The translations under genes were made by a program, and so were the position numbers. From Alphaproteobacteria bacterium MarineAlpha10_Bin2 (lineage in GTDB: Bacteria > Pseudomonadota > Alphaproteobacteria > UBA828), in contig PTKB01000002.1 of assembly GCA_002937555.1 (NCBI GenBank), forward strand, positions 1 to 36,777: 36,777 nucleotides of DNA, written 5' to 3'. The notes under the pieces are model-generated. The model was not told the origin of the DNA. It saw nothing but the letters and a program-made list of their open reading frames with translations, and did no database searches. Shown here in pieces: positions 1 through 8,489 of this stretch. Numbering within the stretch: the first letter of the stretch is position 1; each line of letters starts with the position of its first letter.

Positions 1-133
1 ATCGATAAAACGTCTGCTCCGTAATCTGGACTTCCCGGATCGCATCAATCCGAGACATCCTTTGACCAACGAGCACATCAACCTGGCGAAGCTTCGTCAA
101 GATCTCTTCCGGCTTGTGTCTCTTGATTCCCAT
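1..133 (-). CDS. IS3-family transposase OrfA, N-terminal fragment
   Basis: Forty-four codons are visible, starting MGIKRHKPEEI and continuing through KLRQVDVL and TEQTFYR before the window edge. This is the typical N-terminal helix-turn-helix of IS3-family OrfA proteins, which bind the element ends. In this family OrfA is normally followed by OrfB with the DDE catalytic domain, made by programmed frameshifting. The ATG at 133 is preceded by GGAGGA at good spacing, so the start is well supported. The gene is cut only by the window edge. Whether the complete element is active cannot be judged. Confidence 0.85.
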   Translation of the reverse strand, partial: MGIKRHKPEEILTKLRQVDVLVGQRMSRIDAIREVQITEQTFYR

Positions 134-189
134 TCCTTGGTCCTCCTCTACTAACTATAGGGCTGGACCAACTCATTGGGGAAGGATCA
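1..189 (-). mobile_element. End of an IS3-family insertion sequence (partial)
   Basis: The first 189 bases read on the minus strand as the left end of an IS3-family element. A likely terminal sequence begins TGATCCTTCCCC at 189, followed by a short leader with a strong AGGAGG ribosome site and an OrfA-type transposase start. The rest of the element lies outside the window. The IS abuts a regulator gene whose 5' part is missing, so the insertion probably removed or displaced it. The exact end at 189 is inferred from similarity to IS3-type termini beginning with TG and rich in C. The opposite end and target duplication cannot be seen. Confidence 0.7.
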
Positions 190-420
190 GACCCGTCGCC
201 GGAAAGCGATCGGTGGATGGCGTCGCCCTCAAGCGTGCGGCGGGCATCTTCAGCCCGCGGGAGCGCGATATTCTTGCCCAGCTCAACGAGGGCAAATCAA
301 ATAAATTGATTGGCCGAACCGACGGTGAAATTCCATTTGCGTAATATCTATGCCAAGCTCGGCGTGAACAACAGAGCGCTCGCCCTCGCTGTCGCCAAGA
401 AATGTGAATTTCTCGGCTGA
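190..420 (+). pseudogene. LuxR-type regulator remnant, truncated and frameshifted
   Basis: The first part reads FSPRERDILAQLNEGKSNK, the start of a LuxR/GerE DNA-binding domain. A second frame then supplies its end: TVKFHLRNIYAKLGVNNRA, terminating at 418-420. Between them several residues of the recognition helix region are missing and the frame changes near 315-325. The sensor or receiver half is absent on the 5' side, where the insertion sequence lies. Such regulators usually activate the next operon, here the hydantoinase genes, but this copy cannot make a normal HTH. The family call is strong and the regulatory target is inference. Confidence 0.8.
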
Positions 421-578
421 TTGGCGGCAGTAAACGCTTCAGCTTGCCCAGCGCCTTACGCCGGGCCTATCCTTCAAACATTGCAAATCTATCCCTTGCG
501 GACATTGGCTCCAGCTGTGGTGGGTTTATCCTCGGGTCACCACGCTGGAAACAAATAGAAACGGCGGAAACACTCAAG

Positions 579-2144
579 ATGCGCGTTGGGGTCGATGTTG
601 GTGGGACGAATACAGACGCCGTGTTGATGGACGGCGAACAAGTTGTCGCTTCTTTCAAGGCGCCGACAACGGCCGATATCGGCGGCGGCATCGTCAACGC
701 CATTCGTACCGTTCTCGCGCAATCAAATGTTATTGCCGAGCATGTCGAGAGCGTGATGATCGGCACCACACAGTTCACCAACGCGTTCGTCGAAGGCCGG
801 CGCTTGGTCGAAGTCGGCATCATTCGCGCTGCCTTGCCGGCGACGCTAAGCGTGAAGCCCCTTCTCGATTTTCCTGAACGGCTGGCCAACGCCGTGGGAG
901 ACCACGCTTATCTGGTTCCGGGAGGATACGAGTTTGATGGACGCGAGATATCGCCGCTCGGCGAGAAAGAGGTGGCTGAGGCCGCACGGGATATCAAACG
1001 TAAGGGCCTTGGCTCGGTCGCTATTTCCTGCGTTTTCTCTCCGATTAATTCCGACATGGAAAAACGCATGGCGGAAATCGTGCGAAACGAAATTCCGGAT
1101 GTGGAGTTGACGCTTTCAACCGATATCGGGCGGGTCGGGTTGATCGAGCGCGAAAACGCGGCGATCATGAATGCCTCGCTGGTCGAATTATCGAAGCGGG
1201 TGGTGGGCTCATTCCGCGATGCGCTCAAAGATTTAAACATTGAGGCGCCGTTCTTCGTCAGCCAGAACGACGGCACCTTGATGAGCGCCGACTATGTCGA
1301 GCGCTATCCCGTTTTGACTTTCGCTTCCGGTCCAACAAACAGCATGCGTGGCGCCGCACGGCTGTCCGGCCAGGAAAACGCCATCGTCGTCGATATCGGC
1401 GGAACGACCACCGATGTCGGCGTGCTGGTACATGGCTTCCCGCGGGAATCCGCGGTTTCGGTGGATATCGGCGGCGTGCGCACCAATTTCCGCATGCCGG
1501 ACATCCTTTCCATCGGCCTCGGCGGCGGCAGTCTGGTGCGCGACGGCGCGGAGGGGCTCACGGTCGGGCCGGATTCGGTTGGCTACGAATTGACCGAGAA
1601 GGCGTTGGTGTTCGGCGGCGAAACACTGACTGCCACCGACATCGCGGTGGCAGCCGGCGCGGTGGATATCGGCGACAAGTCCCGCGTTCAACATCTATCC
1701 GGCACGCAGATAGAGCAAGGACTGGCCGAAATTCACCGGCTCGTGGAGGACGCTATAGACCGGGTGAAAACCAGTGTGGAGGATGCACCCGTGGTGCTGG
1801 TGGGTGGCGGCAGTGTTTTGGTCACGCGCGATCTGCGCGGTGCCAGCGAAGTGAAAATCCCGGATAAATCCCCGGTGGCGAACGCGATTGGCGCCGGCAT
1901 GGCGCAAGTAGGTGGCGAGATCGATCGCATTTTCTCGTACGAGAGCGAAGGTCGCGATGCATCCCTCACGCGGGCCAAAGAAGAAGCGACAGCGCGCGCT
2001 ATCGCAGCCGGAGCCACAGCGGACAGTGTGCAGATTCTGGAAGTTGAGGAATTGCCGCTGACATATATGCCGGCCGGCGCTGTGCGGCTCCGTGTCAAGG
2101 CTGTGGGCGATCTTGCCATCAGCGCTGGCGGTGACGGTCAATGA
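579..2144 (+). CDS. Hydantoinase/oxoprolinase-family protein, short HyuA type
   Basis: A 521-residue ASKHA-fold protein of the hydantoinase A/oxoprolinase family, members of which open cyclic amides (hydantoin, 5-oxoproline) with ATP. The N-terminal phosphate motif VGVDVGGTNTDAVL lies at residues 3-16 and a second motif, VVDIGGTTTDVGV, near residue 270. The length matches the short HyuA-like class rather than the 700-residue N-methylhydantoinase A, and no HyuB partner is adjacent. The reading frame is open from 444, but the family starts at the ATG at 579; the ribosome site there is weak (GGCGGAAA). Its stop overlaps the DUF917 start as ATGA, implying coupled translation. The two families commonly sit together, so this is probably a hydantoin-like ring-opening pair of unknown substrate. 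Confidence 0.85.
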   Translation: MRVGVDVGGTNTDAVLMDGEQVVASFKAPTTADIGGGIVNAIRTVLAQSNVIAEHVESVMIGTTQFTNAFVEGRRLVEVGIIRAALPATLSVKPLLDFPERLANAVGDHAYLVPGGYEFDGREISPLGEKEVAEAARDIKRKGLGSVAISCVFSPINSDMEKRMAEIVRNEIPDVELTLSTDIGRVGLIERENAAIMNASLVELSKRVVGSFRDALKDLNIEAPFFVSQNDGTLMSADYVERYPVLTFASGPTNSMRGAARLSGQENAIVVDIGGTTTDVGVLVHGFPRESAVSVDIGGVRTNFRMPDILSIGLGGGSLVRDGAEGLTVGPDSVGYELTEKALVFGGETLTATDIAVAAGAVDIGDKSRVQHLSGTQIEQGLAEIHRLVEDAIDRVKTSVEDAPVVLVGGGSVLVTRDLRGASEVKIPDKSPVANAIGAGMAQVGGEIDRIFSYESEGRDASLTRAKEEATARAIAAGATADSVQILEVEELPLTYMPAGAVRLRVKAVGDLAISAGGDGQ

Positions 2145-3232
2145 AACTTACCCGGGACAATTTGCACGATTTCATCCGCGGTGCGGCAATACTCGGAACC
2201 GGCGGCGGCGGTGATCCTTATGTCGGCCGCCTCATGTTGGAACAGGAACTTCGCAAAGGGACCGACATTCAGATTCTCGATCCCGATGACCTTGCCGACG
2301 ATATATTCGCCATTAATGTCTTTTCCATGGGCGCGCCGACGGTGTTCGTGGAAAAAATTCCGAACGGCCCGGCCACCGTGATCTCCATGCGCAAAGTCGA
2401 ACAAGTGCTGGGGAGAAAATTCAATGCCATCATGCCGGTCGAGGCGGGCGGGGTAAACGCCACGCTGCCGCTCATCGTCGGCGCCCTGACCGGCTTGCCG
2501 GTGATCGATGCCGATGGGATGGGCCGCGCCTTTCCCGAATTGCAAATGGTCACTTACAATGTGTACGGCGTTGATATTTGCCCGCTCGTCACCACCGACG
2601 ATTTTGGTAATTCGGTGACTTTCGAGACCACCGATGCGGCGCGTTCGGAATGGTTGGCGCGCGGCGTTTGTGTGCGTATGGGCGGCATCAGCCAGGCAGC
2701 GGGATATCCGATGACCGCCAAACAGATTAAGGACACGGCGGTCCGCCATACACTCACGCTTTCGGTCGAGATTGGCCAAACCGTGCGCGAAGCCCGCGAG
2801 CAACACCGGGATCCGGTCGATGCGCTGCTCGATTACTTCATGAACGCCCGCTATCCGCGCCACGCGGCGATGCTGTTCGACGGCAAAGTGGTCGACGTGC
2901 TGCGCGAGACCAAACACGGCTTCACCGTGGGCCGCGTCATGCTGGACGGCATCGAAGACAGCTCCGGCCAATGCGAGGTGACATTCCGCAATGAATTTCT
3001 CATCGCCAAGCATGACGGGCGTGTGGTCGCCACGGTGCCGGACCTGATCTGCTGCTTGGACCGCGAAACCGCGGAACCAATCACCACGGAAAGCTTGAAG
3101 TACGGCAATCGGGTCAAGGTTGTCGGGATCGCCGCCGCGCCGGTCATGCGGACGCCGGAAGCACTCGAAATATTTGGGCCCAGAGCCTTTAAAATGGAGG
3201 AAGACTTCACGCCGCTTGAAGAACTCGCTTGA
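2141..3232 (+). CDS. DUF917-family protein
   Basis: A 363-residue protein with DUF917 features: the N-terminal stretch AILGTGGGGDPYVGR (residues about 14-28) and a central acidic and His-containing region. DUF917 proteins are usually encoded beside HyuA-like hydantoinases and are sometimes annotated as their partner or as S-methyl-thiohydantoin desulfurase-like; the biochemical role is poorly defined. The ATG overlaps the preceding stop by four bases, so the pair is probably made at a fixed ratio. No signal peptide or membrane segment is seen, so it should be cytoplasmic. A 372-codon open frame on the opposite strand (2138-3256) is taken as a shadow of this gene. Confidence 0.85.
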   Translation: MKLTRDNLHDFIRGAAILGTGGGGDPYVGRLMLEQELRKGTDIQILDPDDLADDIFAINVFSMGAPTVFVEKIPNGPATVISMRKVEQVLGRKFNAIMPVEAGGVNATLPLIVGALTGLPVIDADGMGRAFPELQMVTYNVYGVDICPLVTTDDFGNSVTFETTDAARSEWLARGVCVRMGGISQAAGYPMTAKQIKDTAVRHTLTLSVEIGQTVREAREQHRDPVDALLDYFMNARYPRHAAMLFDGKVVDVLRETKHGFTVGRVMLDGIEDSSGQCEVTFRNEFLIAKHDGRVVATVPDLICCLDRETAEPITTESLKYGNRVKVVGIAAAPVMRTPEALEIFGPRAFKMEEDFTPLEELA

Positions 3233-3280
3233 CCCGCGAGTCGCTATCCCGCCCACGCCATGTGACAGCGGCGGAAAAGT

Positions 3281-3296
3281 ACCTGATAATTCAGGT
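3281..3296. promoter_or_regulatory. Perfect dyad ACCTGA-TAAT-TCAGGT
   Basis: A perfect six-base inverted repeat with a four-base spacer lies in the gap between the DUF917 gene and the permease remnant. There is no following T-run, so it resembles an operator more than a terminator. No regulator can be assigned from the sequence. Confidence 0.35.
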
Positions 3297-3337
3297 GTTG
3301 GCGGCCCGTGGCAACGAATATGGGGAGATGAAGGGCC

Positions 3338-3600
3338 TTGTCGCTAGCGATTGAGAGCGTCGAATCAGGGAGTTGGAGCAGAGGCGTTCGCCGGCTGTTC
3401 GCCGGCAACCGCGTGTGGTTGCTGGTGCTTCCGGCATTCATCTTTTTCCTCATCTTCTTCATCATTCCTGTCGTTTCGCTGTTCTTTATTTCGCTCGACA
3501 AGCCGACATTGGGCACAGTCGACGTGCAGCGGCAGTTTGCGCTGAAAAATTTCATCCGATTTTTCAGCCGCTCGCTTTATTACGAGGCGGCCATACGTTC
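3338..3600 (+). pseudogene. ABC transporter permease, N-terminal fragment
   Basis: The fragment encodes a basic N-terminus, a strong first membrane segment (WLLVLPAFIFFLIFFIIPVV) and the start of the periplasmic loop of a PotB/spermidine-putrescine-type permease. About 88 residues remain of the usual 280-300, ending near YYEAAIRS. The sequence then changes abruptly to the middle of a racemase gene in a different frame. The other permease, ATPase and binding-protein genes expected in such an operon are absent, so a single deletion probably removed them. The start is uncertain: TTG at 3338 is used because the frame is closed just upstream. Identity as an ABC permease rests on the first TM and its spacing. 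Confidence 0.7.
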
Positions 3601-4032
3601 AGCTTCGTCACCGTGTTGGGACGGCTGCGCCCGATGATCGAGCATCTGGCGGAACAATATGGCGTACCGGGGAAAATGGCTTCGGTGCGATCGGTGGATA
3701 TTCCCGTCCTCGAGTTCGAACAGGACCTCGACCGCACCAAGGCGGCGCTTGCCGAAGTAGCGGTGCGCGCGGTGGAAGAGGATGGCGCCGACGCCATCGT
3801 CTTCGGCTGTACGGGCATGCTCGGTTGCGCTGACGCCGGGCGCGCGGGGTTGCTCGCCAAAGGCTATGACATACCTGTCATAGACCCGGTGCCGCTCGCG
3901 GTGCGCATGGCCGCCGCATTGATCGAAAGCGGCGTCAGCCACAGCAAGATCACTTATGAAAAGCCGCCGATAAAACCCGTCACCGGTTACGAAATGCCGC
4001 CGCTAAACGTGACAAGCGAAGCTGCAGAGTAG
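3598..4032 (+). pseudogene. Hydantoin/Asp/Glu racemase, C-terminal fragment
   Basis: From FSFVTVLGRLRP onward the frame matches the second half of the Asp/Glu/hydantoin racemase family. It keeps the second catalytic cysteine in the motif IVFGCTGMLG and the following PVIDPVPLAV segment. The N-terminal half with the first catalytic cysteine is gone. An ATG at 3634 could start a 132-residue product, but it would lack half of the active site, so activity is unlikely. Hydantoin racemases normally interconvert D and L 5-substituted hydantoins and sit in hydantoinase operons, which fits the upstream HyuA-like and DUF917 genes. Confidence 0.8.
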
Positions 4033-4041
4033 CCACGGGAG

Positions 4042-4059
4042 CGGTGCTTCCGCGCACCG
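4042..4059 (+). terminator. Weak hairpin after the racemase remnant
   Basis: CGGTGC and GCACCG pair around a six-base loop ten bases past the racemase stop, followed by a short AT stretch but no true T-run. It may attenuate read-through into the oxidoreductase gene; support is weak. Confidence 0.25.
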
Positions 4060-4144
4060 TATTGTTATGCACTAGAGCGAGAACAGCGCGACCCGGCAGG
4101 TTCGCGGCGGGTTGCACGCGCCCGGCTGAACTGGGAGACAACAG

Positions 4145-5167
4145 ATGGCACGTATCGTTCGCTTCAATGAAACCGGTGGGCCGGAGGTTCTCAAAATATA
4201 CGACGAGCCGTTGCAGGAACCGGGAGACGGCGAGGTCCGCCTAAAGGTCGAAGCGATGGGCCTCAATCGGGCCGAAATCATGTTTCGCGACGGTAAATAT
4301 GCCGCCGATCCGGTTTTTCCGTCACGCATCGGCATCGAGGGCTCGGGAACGATAGATGCGATCGGTTCCGGCGTGAGCGATTTCAAAATCGGCGATAAGG
4401 TTGCCGCGATCCCATTCCTGTCCTGGGACAAATGGGGCAATTGGACGGCGGAATCGGTGATGCGTTACGGTATCTATGGGGAGAGTGCGGTGGTACCCGC
4501 GTACAGCGTTGCGCACAATCCGGACAATATTTTGATGATCGAGGCAGCGGCGATCTGGTGCCAATACCTGACCGCCTGGGGCGGCGTGATTAATTACGCC
4601 AATCTCGCCAGCGACGACATCGCCCTCATTACGGCGGCCAGCAGCAGCGCCGGTTTGGGCGGCCTGCAAATCGCCAATCTCACCGGCGCGACGACCATCG
4701 CCGTCACGCGGACGGCGGCTAAGAAACAGTTTCTGCTCGATGCCGGCGCCGACCATGTCGTCGTGACCGACGACGAGGACCTGCGCGAACGCGTCATGGA
4801 CATCACGGGCGGGCGGGGCTTCAGCGTGGCTTACGATCCGGTGGGTGGAGAATTCATGGCCGATCTTGTCGATGCGGCGCAACCCTGCGGCACGATCGTC
4901 AATTACGGCAATCTTCGCACCGAGCCCATTAATGTGCCGATCCTGCCGATGCTGGTGAAACGCCTCGACATCAAGTTTCACAGCCTGTTCGATACCATGC
5001 GTCTCTCGCAAGAGCGCGGGCGCGGGATAAAATACGTCATGGATAATGTGGCGTCGGGCGCCCTCAAGGTGATCGTCGACAAGACCTTTACCCTCGAGGA
5101 GATTGTCGATGCGCACCGCTACATGGAATCCAACGCGCAAATGGGGAAAATCGTCGTTACCGCCTAA
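4145..5167 (+). CDS. MDR-superfamily zinc-independent oxidoreductase (quinone reductase-like)
   Basis: A 340-residue medium-chain dehydrogenase/reductase. The N-terminal GroES-like domain contains GLNRAEIMFRDGKY, where zinc-type alcohol dehydrogenases would carry the catalytic Cys and His, so it belongs to the zinc-independent quinone-oxidoreductase or enoyl-reductase-like branch. The nucleotide-binding segment is around residues 160-180 (ITAASSSAGLGGLQ). It reduces an activated double bond or carbonyl with NAD(P)H; the substrate is unknown. The ATG has a GGGAG ribosome site. It lies between the racemase remnant and the aminotransferase on the same strand and may belong to the same catabolic operon. 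Confidence 0.85.
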   Translation: MARIVRFNETGGPEVLKIYDEPLQEPGDGEVRLKVEAMGLNRAEIMFRDGKYAADPVFPSRIGIEGSGTIDAIGSGVSDFKIGDKVAAIPFLSWDKWGNWTAESVMRYGIYGESAVVPAYSVAHNPDNILMIEAAAIWCQYLTAWGGVINYANLASDDIALITAASSSAGLGGLQIANLTGATTIAVTRTAAKKQFLLDAGADHVVVTDDEDLRERVMDITGGRGFSVAYDPVGGEFMADLVDAAQPCGTIVNYGNLRTEPINVPILPMLVKRLDIKFHSLFDTMRLSQERGRGIKYVMDNVASGALKVIVDKTFTLEEIVDAHRYMESNAQMGKIVVTA

Positions 5168-5245
5168 AGCCGATCAGTTTGTGCTAGTTTCGTCGGCAAG
5201 CGACGGGAGACATCTGGACAACAACTCGGTTGAAAGGAGAGCGCT

Positions 5246-6655
5246 ATGGCGACAAACGCAGCAACCAACATCAACCTTGAGCAAATGGACGTCGACGCCA
5301 CGATACATGCGTTCACGTCTCTGTCGGAGCATGCGGAAATCGGCCCGCACATTATGGCCTCTGGCGACGGCATTTACCTGACCGACAACAAGGGCGATAC
5401 CTATATCGACGCGATGGCCGCGCTGTTCTGTGTGAACGTGGGATACGGCCGCAGTGAGATCGCCGACGCGATTTCCGAACAGGCTCACAAGTTCGCCTTT
5501 TTCCACACATTCGCCGGCAATGCGCACGATCAGCAGATCAGACTCGGCGAACGTCTGCTCAGCATCCTGCCCGGTCATATGAGCAAAGTCATGTTTGCCA
5601 GTTCCGGCTCGGAAGCAAACGAAGCCAACGTCAAACTGGCGTGGATGTACCAGCATCTAAGAGGCAAACCCGAAAAACGCAAGATCATTGGCCGTGACAT
5701 GGGCTACCACGGCGTCACGACGATTGCGGCGAGCATGTCCGGGCTGCCGCTCATGCACGAACCGTTCGGCCTACCGTTGCCCGGTTTCCTGCACACCGAC
5801 AAAGGCCATTATTTCTGGGAGGGCCGGCCTGGTGAATCGGAACGCGACTATTCCAAACGCATGGCCGCCAACCTCGGTGTGCTGATAGAAGCGGAAGGCC
5901 CGGAGACGGTCTGCGCGTTCATCGCCGAGCCGGTGATGGGTGCGTCGGCCTGCGTGGCGCCGGCCGAAGGGTATTTCGAAGAGATCCAAAAGGTGCTCAA
6001 GAAACACGATGTACTGTTTATCGCCGATGAAGTGATTACCGGGTTCGGCCGGCTGGGCACCTGGTTCGCTTGCGACAAATACGATCTCACCCCCGATTTA
6101 ATGACCTTGTCCAAGGGCATCACCAGCGCCTATGTGCCACTTTCTGCGTCCGTCATTTCGGAAGAGATGTGGCAGGTATTCGCCGACGATCCCGACAAGA
6201 CGCTGTTCACGCACGGCCACACGGCGAGCGGACATCCGATTGCCTGCGCCGCGGCCAACGCCAATCTCGATCTCATGGAAGGTGAGGACCTGGTCGGCAA
6301 TGCGGCCCGGGTCGGCGACTATTTCAAGGCGCAACTGAACGAGAGGCTCGGCGAACATCCGCTAATGGGGGAAATTCGCGGCGATGGGCTCATGCTCGCC
6401 ATCGAATTGGTGGCGAACAAAGAGACCAAAGAGGAGCTCAATGTTGAATGGGACTGCTCGCATCGTCTGTTCGATCTTTGCCTCGAGGAAAAACTTATCT
6501 CGCGCGGCTATTTCGGTCACAACTCATCGTCTTTCGCGCCGCCCCTAAGCATCACCAGGGACGAGGTTGACGAAGTCATCACACGATTTACGCGTGCACT
6601 CGACAAACTCACCGATGAGCTCGTTCGCGAAGGTCGCTGGAAGCCGGCCGCGTAA
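5246..6655 (+). CDS. Class III (omega) aminotransferase
   Basis: A 469-residue PLP enzyme of fold type I. Visible landmarks are the phosphate-binding SSGSEANE (residues 119-126), the cofactor-contacting FIADEVITGFGRLG with Asp261, and the Schiff-base lysine in TLSKGITSAYVPLS (Lys290). It transfers an amino group from an omega-amine or amino acid, usually to pyruvate or another oxo acid; this branch includes taurine- and beta-alanine-pyruvate transaminases, and the donor cannot be read from sequence. A strong AAGGAGAG site precedes the ATG. It is the last plus-strand gene of the region and ends only seven bases from the converging ThDP enzyme gene. Confidence 0.9.
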   Translation: MATNAATNINLEQMDVDATIHAFTSLSEHAEIGPHIMASGDGIYLTDNKGDTYIDAMAALFCVNVGYGRSEIADAISEQAHKFAFFHTFAGNAHDQQIRLGERLLSILPGHMSKVMFASSGSEANEANVKLAWMYQHLRGKPEKRKIIGRDMGYHGVTTIAASMSGLPLMHEPFGLPLPGFLHTDKGHYFWEGRPGESERDYSKRMAANLGVLIEAEGPETVCAFIAEPVMGASACVAPAEGYFEEIQKVLKKHDVLFIADEVITGFGRLGTWFACDKYDLTPDLMTLSKGITSAYVPLSASVISEEMWQVFADDPDKTLFTHGHTASGHPIACAAANANLDLMEGEDLVGNAARVGDYFKAQLNERLGEHPLMGEIRGDGLMLAIELVANKETKEELNVEWDCSHRLFDLCLEEKLISRGYFGHNSSSFAPPLSITRDEVDEVITRFTRALDKLTDELVREGRWKPAA

Positions 6656-6662
6656 GAAATAG

Positions 6663-8378
6663 CTAAGACTTCGGCTCGATAGCGACGTCGATTAATCGCG
6701 GCGCGCCTGAAGCGAGCGCCTCGCCGAGAGCGGTGACGAGCTCCTCGGGCTCCGTAACCCGCTGGCCGGCGACGCCCATGCCGGCGGCCATCTCGACAAA
6801 TCCCAGCTCGGGTTCTCGCAAATCCAGTTGCGCATAGGCGCGGTTCGATTCAATGCCGAAACGTTGGCGGTAGATGTCGACATTGTGCTTAAGGATGCGG
6901 TACTCGCGATTGGAAAGGATGATGAACACGATCGGTAAATTGTGATGCGCCGCCGTCCAAAGCGCGGTGATGCTGTACATTGCCGACCCATCGCCCGAAA
7001 TACACACCACAGGGCGGTCCGGATTGGCGAGTTGAACACCGAGTGCGCCGGCCAACCCCTGGCCAATGCCGCCGCCACGGCCGCAAAAATAATCTCCCGG
7101 GCCGCTAAAATGAAACGCCCGTGTGAGGTCCGGGCTTGCCGTGATCGCCTCTTCCACGATTACCACGTCATTTGGAACGGCCTCGGCCAACACCGCCATC
7201 GCCAGCGCCATCGGCATCGGTCTTCGGTCTTTCTGTCTTTCAAGACGTGCCCGTTGGGAAGTCGATTCCTCCTCCTTGAGTGACATGAGCTGCTGGCAGC
7301 GCCGTTCGGCGCTCTTCCGGTCAGAAGCGGATGCCTTTTTCTGCACCGCGTCGGCAATCAGGGAAACGGCCGGCGCCAGACCGCCAACGAGCCCGGCAGT
7401 GAGGGCATAGTTTCGGGATAACCGCTCTTGCGATTCCTCGATCTGCAGCACGGCGGCGCCGGGTGGAAACGGCGTGCCCTCAGAAAACCAAATCTCTTCG
7501 AAAAACGGACCGCCAATCAGCAAGACGAGATCAGTCTCGCCGAAGGCGGCGGCAATGCTCGCCGCGTCGATCGGCAAGACACCACGCAAATTTGGATGAT
7601 CACTCGGCACCGCTCTGTGTTGGTGAATTACTTCGAGCCAGATTGGCGCCCCTAGCGCCTCTGCAAGTTCCGCCACCGCATTGCCGGCGCCGGCGCGCGC
7701 CACGTCGTCGCCGATCACGATCGCCGGCGCGCCGGCGCTGAGAAGATGTTTGGCGAGGTCTTGGACGGCATCAGGGTCAGCGCCCGGCGCGCGATAATGC
7801 GATCCGCCAGAATCCGCCCGATTGGCCGTCTCCTGCTCCATGACGTTGATCGGCAGCGCAACAAACACCGGACCGGCGGGCGGATCATTTGCGATCTTGA
7901 AGGCCCGGCGCATAATGTCGGCGCACTCGTCGGCGCGCTCCGCTTGGACACTCCATTTAACCACCGGCGCCGCCATCGCCACCAGGTCGTGACCGAGCAG
8001 CGGCGCACGCAAGCGCAGGCGCGTATCCTGCTGGCCCGCGGTCACAATCATCGGGGAGTTCGCCTTTAGAGCGCCATAAAGCATCCCGATCGCGTTGCCG
8101 AGACCAGGTGCGACATGGAGATTGACGAATCCGGTACGGCCGCTCGCCTGCGCGTAATAGCTCGCCGCGCCGATCGACACCCCCTCATGTAGAGAGAGAA
8201 TATAAGACAACGTCGGATAAGCGCTGAGATTGTCGGTCAGCGGGCCTTCGGTCGTTCCCGGATTGCCGTACACGAACTCGACGCCGTGGGCCACGAGACT
8301 ATCCAATACGACATCACGTCCGAGCATACGGCTGTTCCATTCCCGTTTGGCACGCATCGAATCAGTCGAGGCGTTCAC
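6663..8378 (-). CDS. ThDP-dependent decarboxylase, benzoylformate decarboxylase-like
   Basis: A 571-residue thiamine-diphosphate enzyme with the usual three domains. Near the N-terminus GNPGTTEGPL carries the cofactor-activating Glu. The segment FVNLHVAPGLGNAIG matches the benzoylformate decarboxylase region that holds a catalytic His. The ThDP/Mg motif begins ISGDGSAMYS and closes with ILSNREYRIL in the last quarter. These features favour a 2-oxo-acid decarboxylase over acetolactate synthase. The true substrate is unknown; an aromatic or branched 2-oxo acid is possible. It converges on the aminotransferase, which could supply oxo acids, but the two are on opposite strands and need not be co-regulated. 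Confidence 0.85.
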   Translation of the reverse strand: MNASTDSMRAKREWNSRMLGRDVVLDSLVAHGVEFVYGNPGTTEGPLTDNLSAYPTLSYILSLHEGVSIGAASYYAQASGRTGFVNLHVAPGLGNAIGMLYGALKANSPMIVTAGQQDTRLRLRAPLLGHDLVAMAAPVVKWSVQAERADECADIMRRAFKIANDPPAGPVFVALPINVMEQETANRADSGGSHYRAPGADPDAVQDLAKHLLSAGAPAIVIGDDVARAGAGNAVAELAEALGAPIWLEVIHQHRAVPSDHPNLRGVLPIDAASIAAAFGETDLVLLIGGPFFEEIWFSEGTPFPPGAAVLQIEESQERLSRNYALTAGLVGGLAPAVSLIADAVQKKASASDRKSAERRCQQLMSLKEEESTSQRARLERQKDRRPMPMALAMAVLAEAVPNDVVIVEEAITASPDLTRAFHFSGPGDYFCGRGGGIGQGLAGALGVQLANPDRPVVCISGDGSAMYSITALWTAAHHNLPIVFIILSNREYRILKHNVDIYRQRFGIESNRAYAQLDLREPELGFVEMAAGMGVAGQRVTEPEELVTALGEALASGAPRLIDVAIEPKS

Positions 8379-8489
8379 CGACTGTAGGCATTGTGACCCG
8401 ACGTTGAAAGTACGCCCCCGGGCAATCGATTGCTGCGATAATTCCCGGCAATTACTATGAGTCCGTAATAACGTAGCTCGGGGAGGATT

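Noticed and set aside
2138..3256. A 372-codon open frame antisense to the DUF917 gene
   Set aside because: It mirrors a well-supported gene almost end to end, has no recognisable motif and is rich in His, Arg and Gly as expected for a GC-rich shadow frame.
4322..5140. A 272-codon antisense frame opposite the MDR oxidoreductase
   Set aside because: It shows no family features and is compositionally a shadow of the plus-strand gene.
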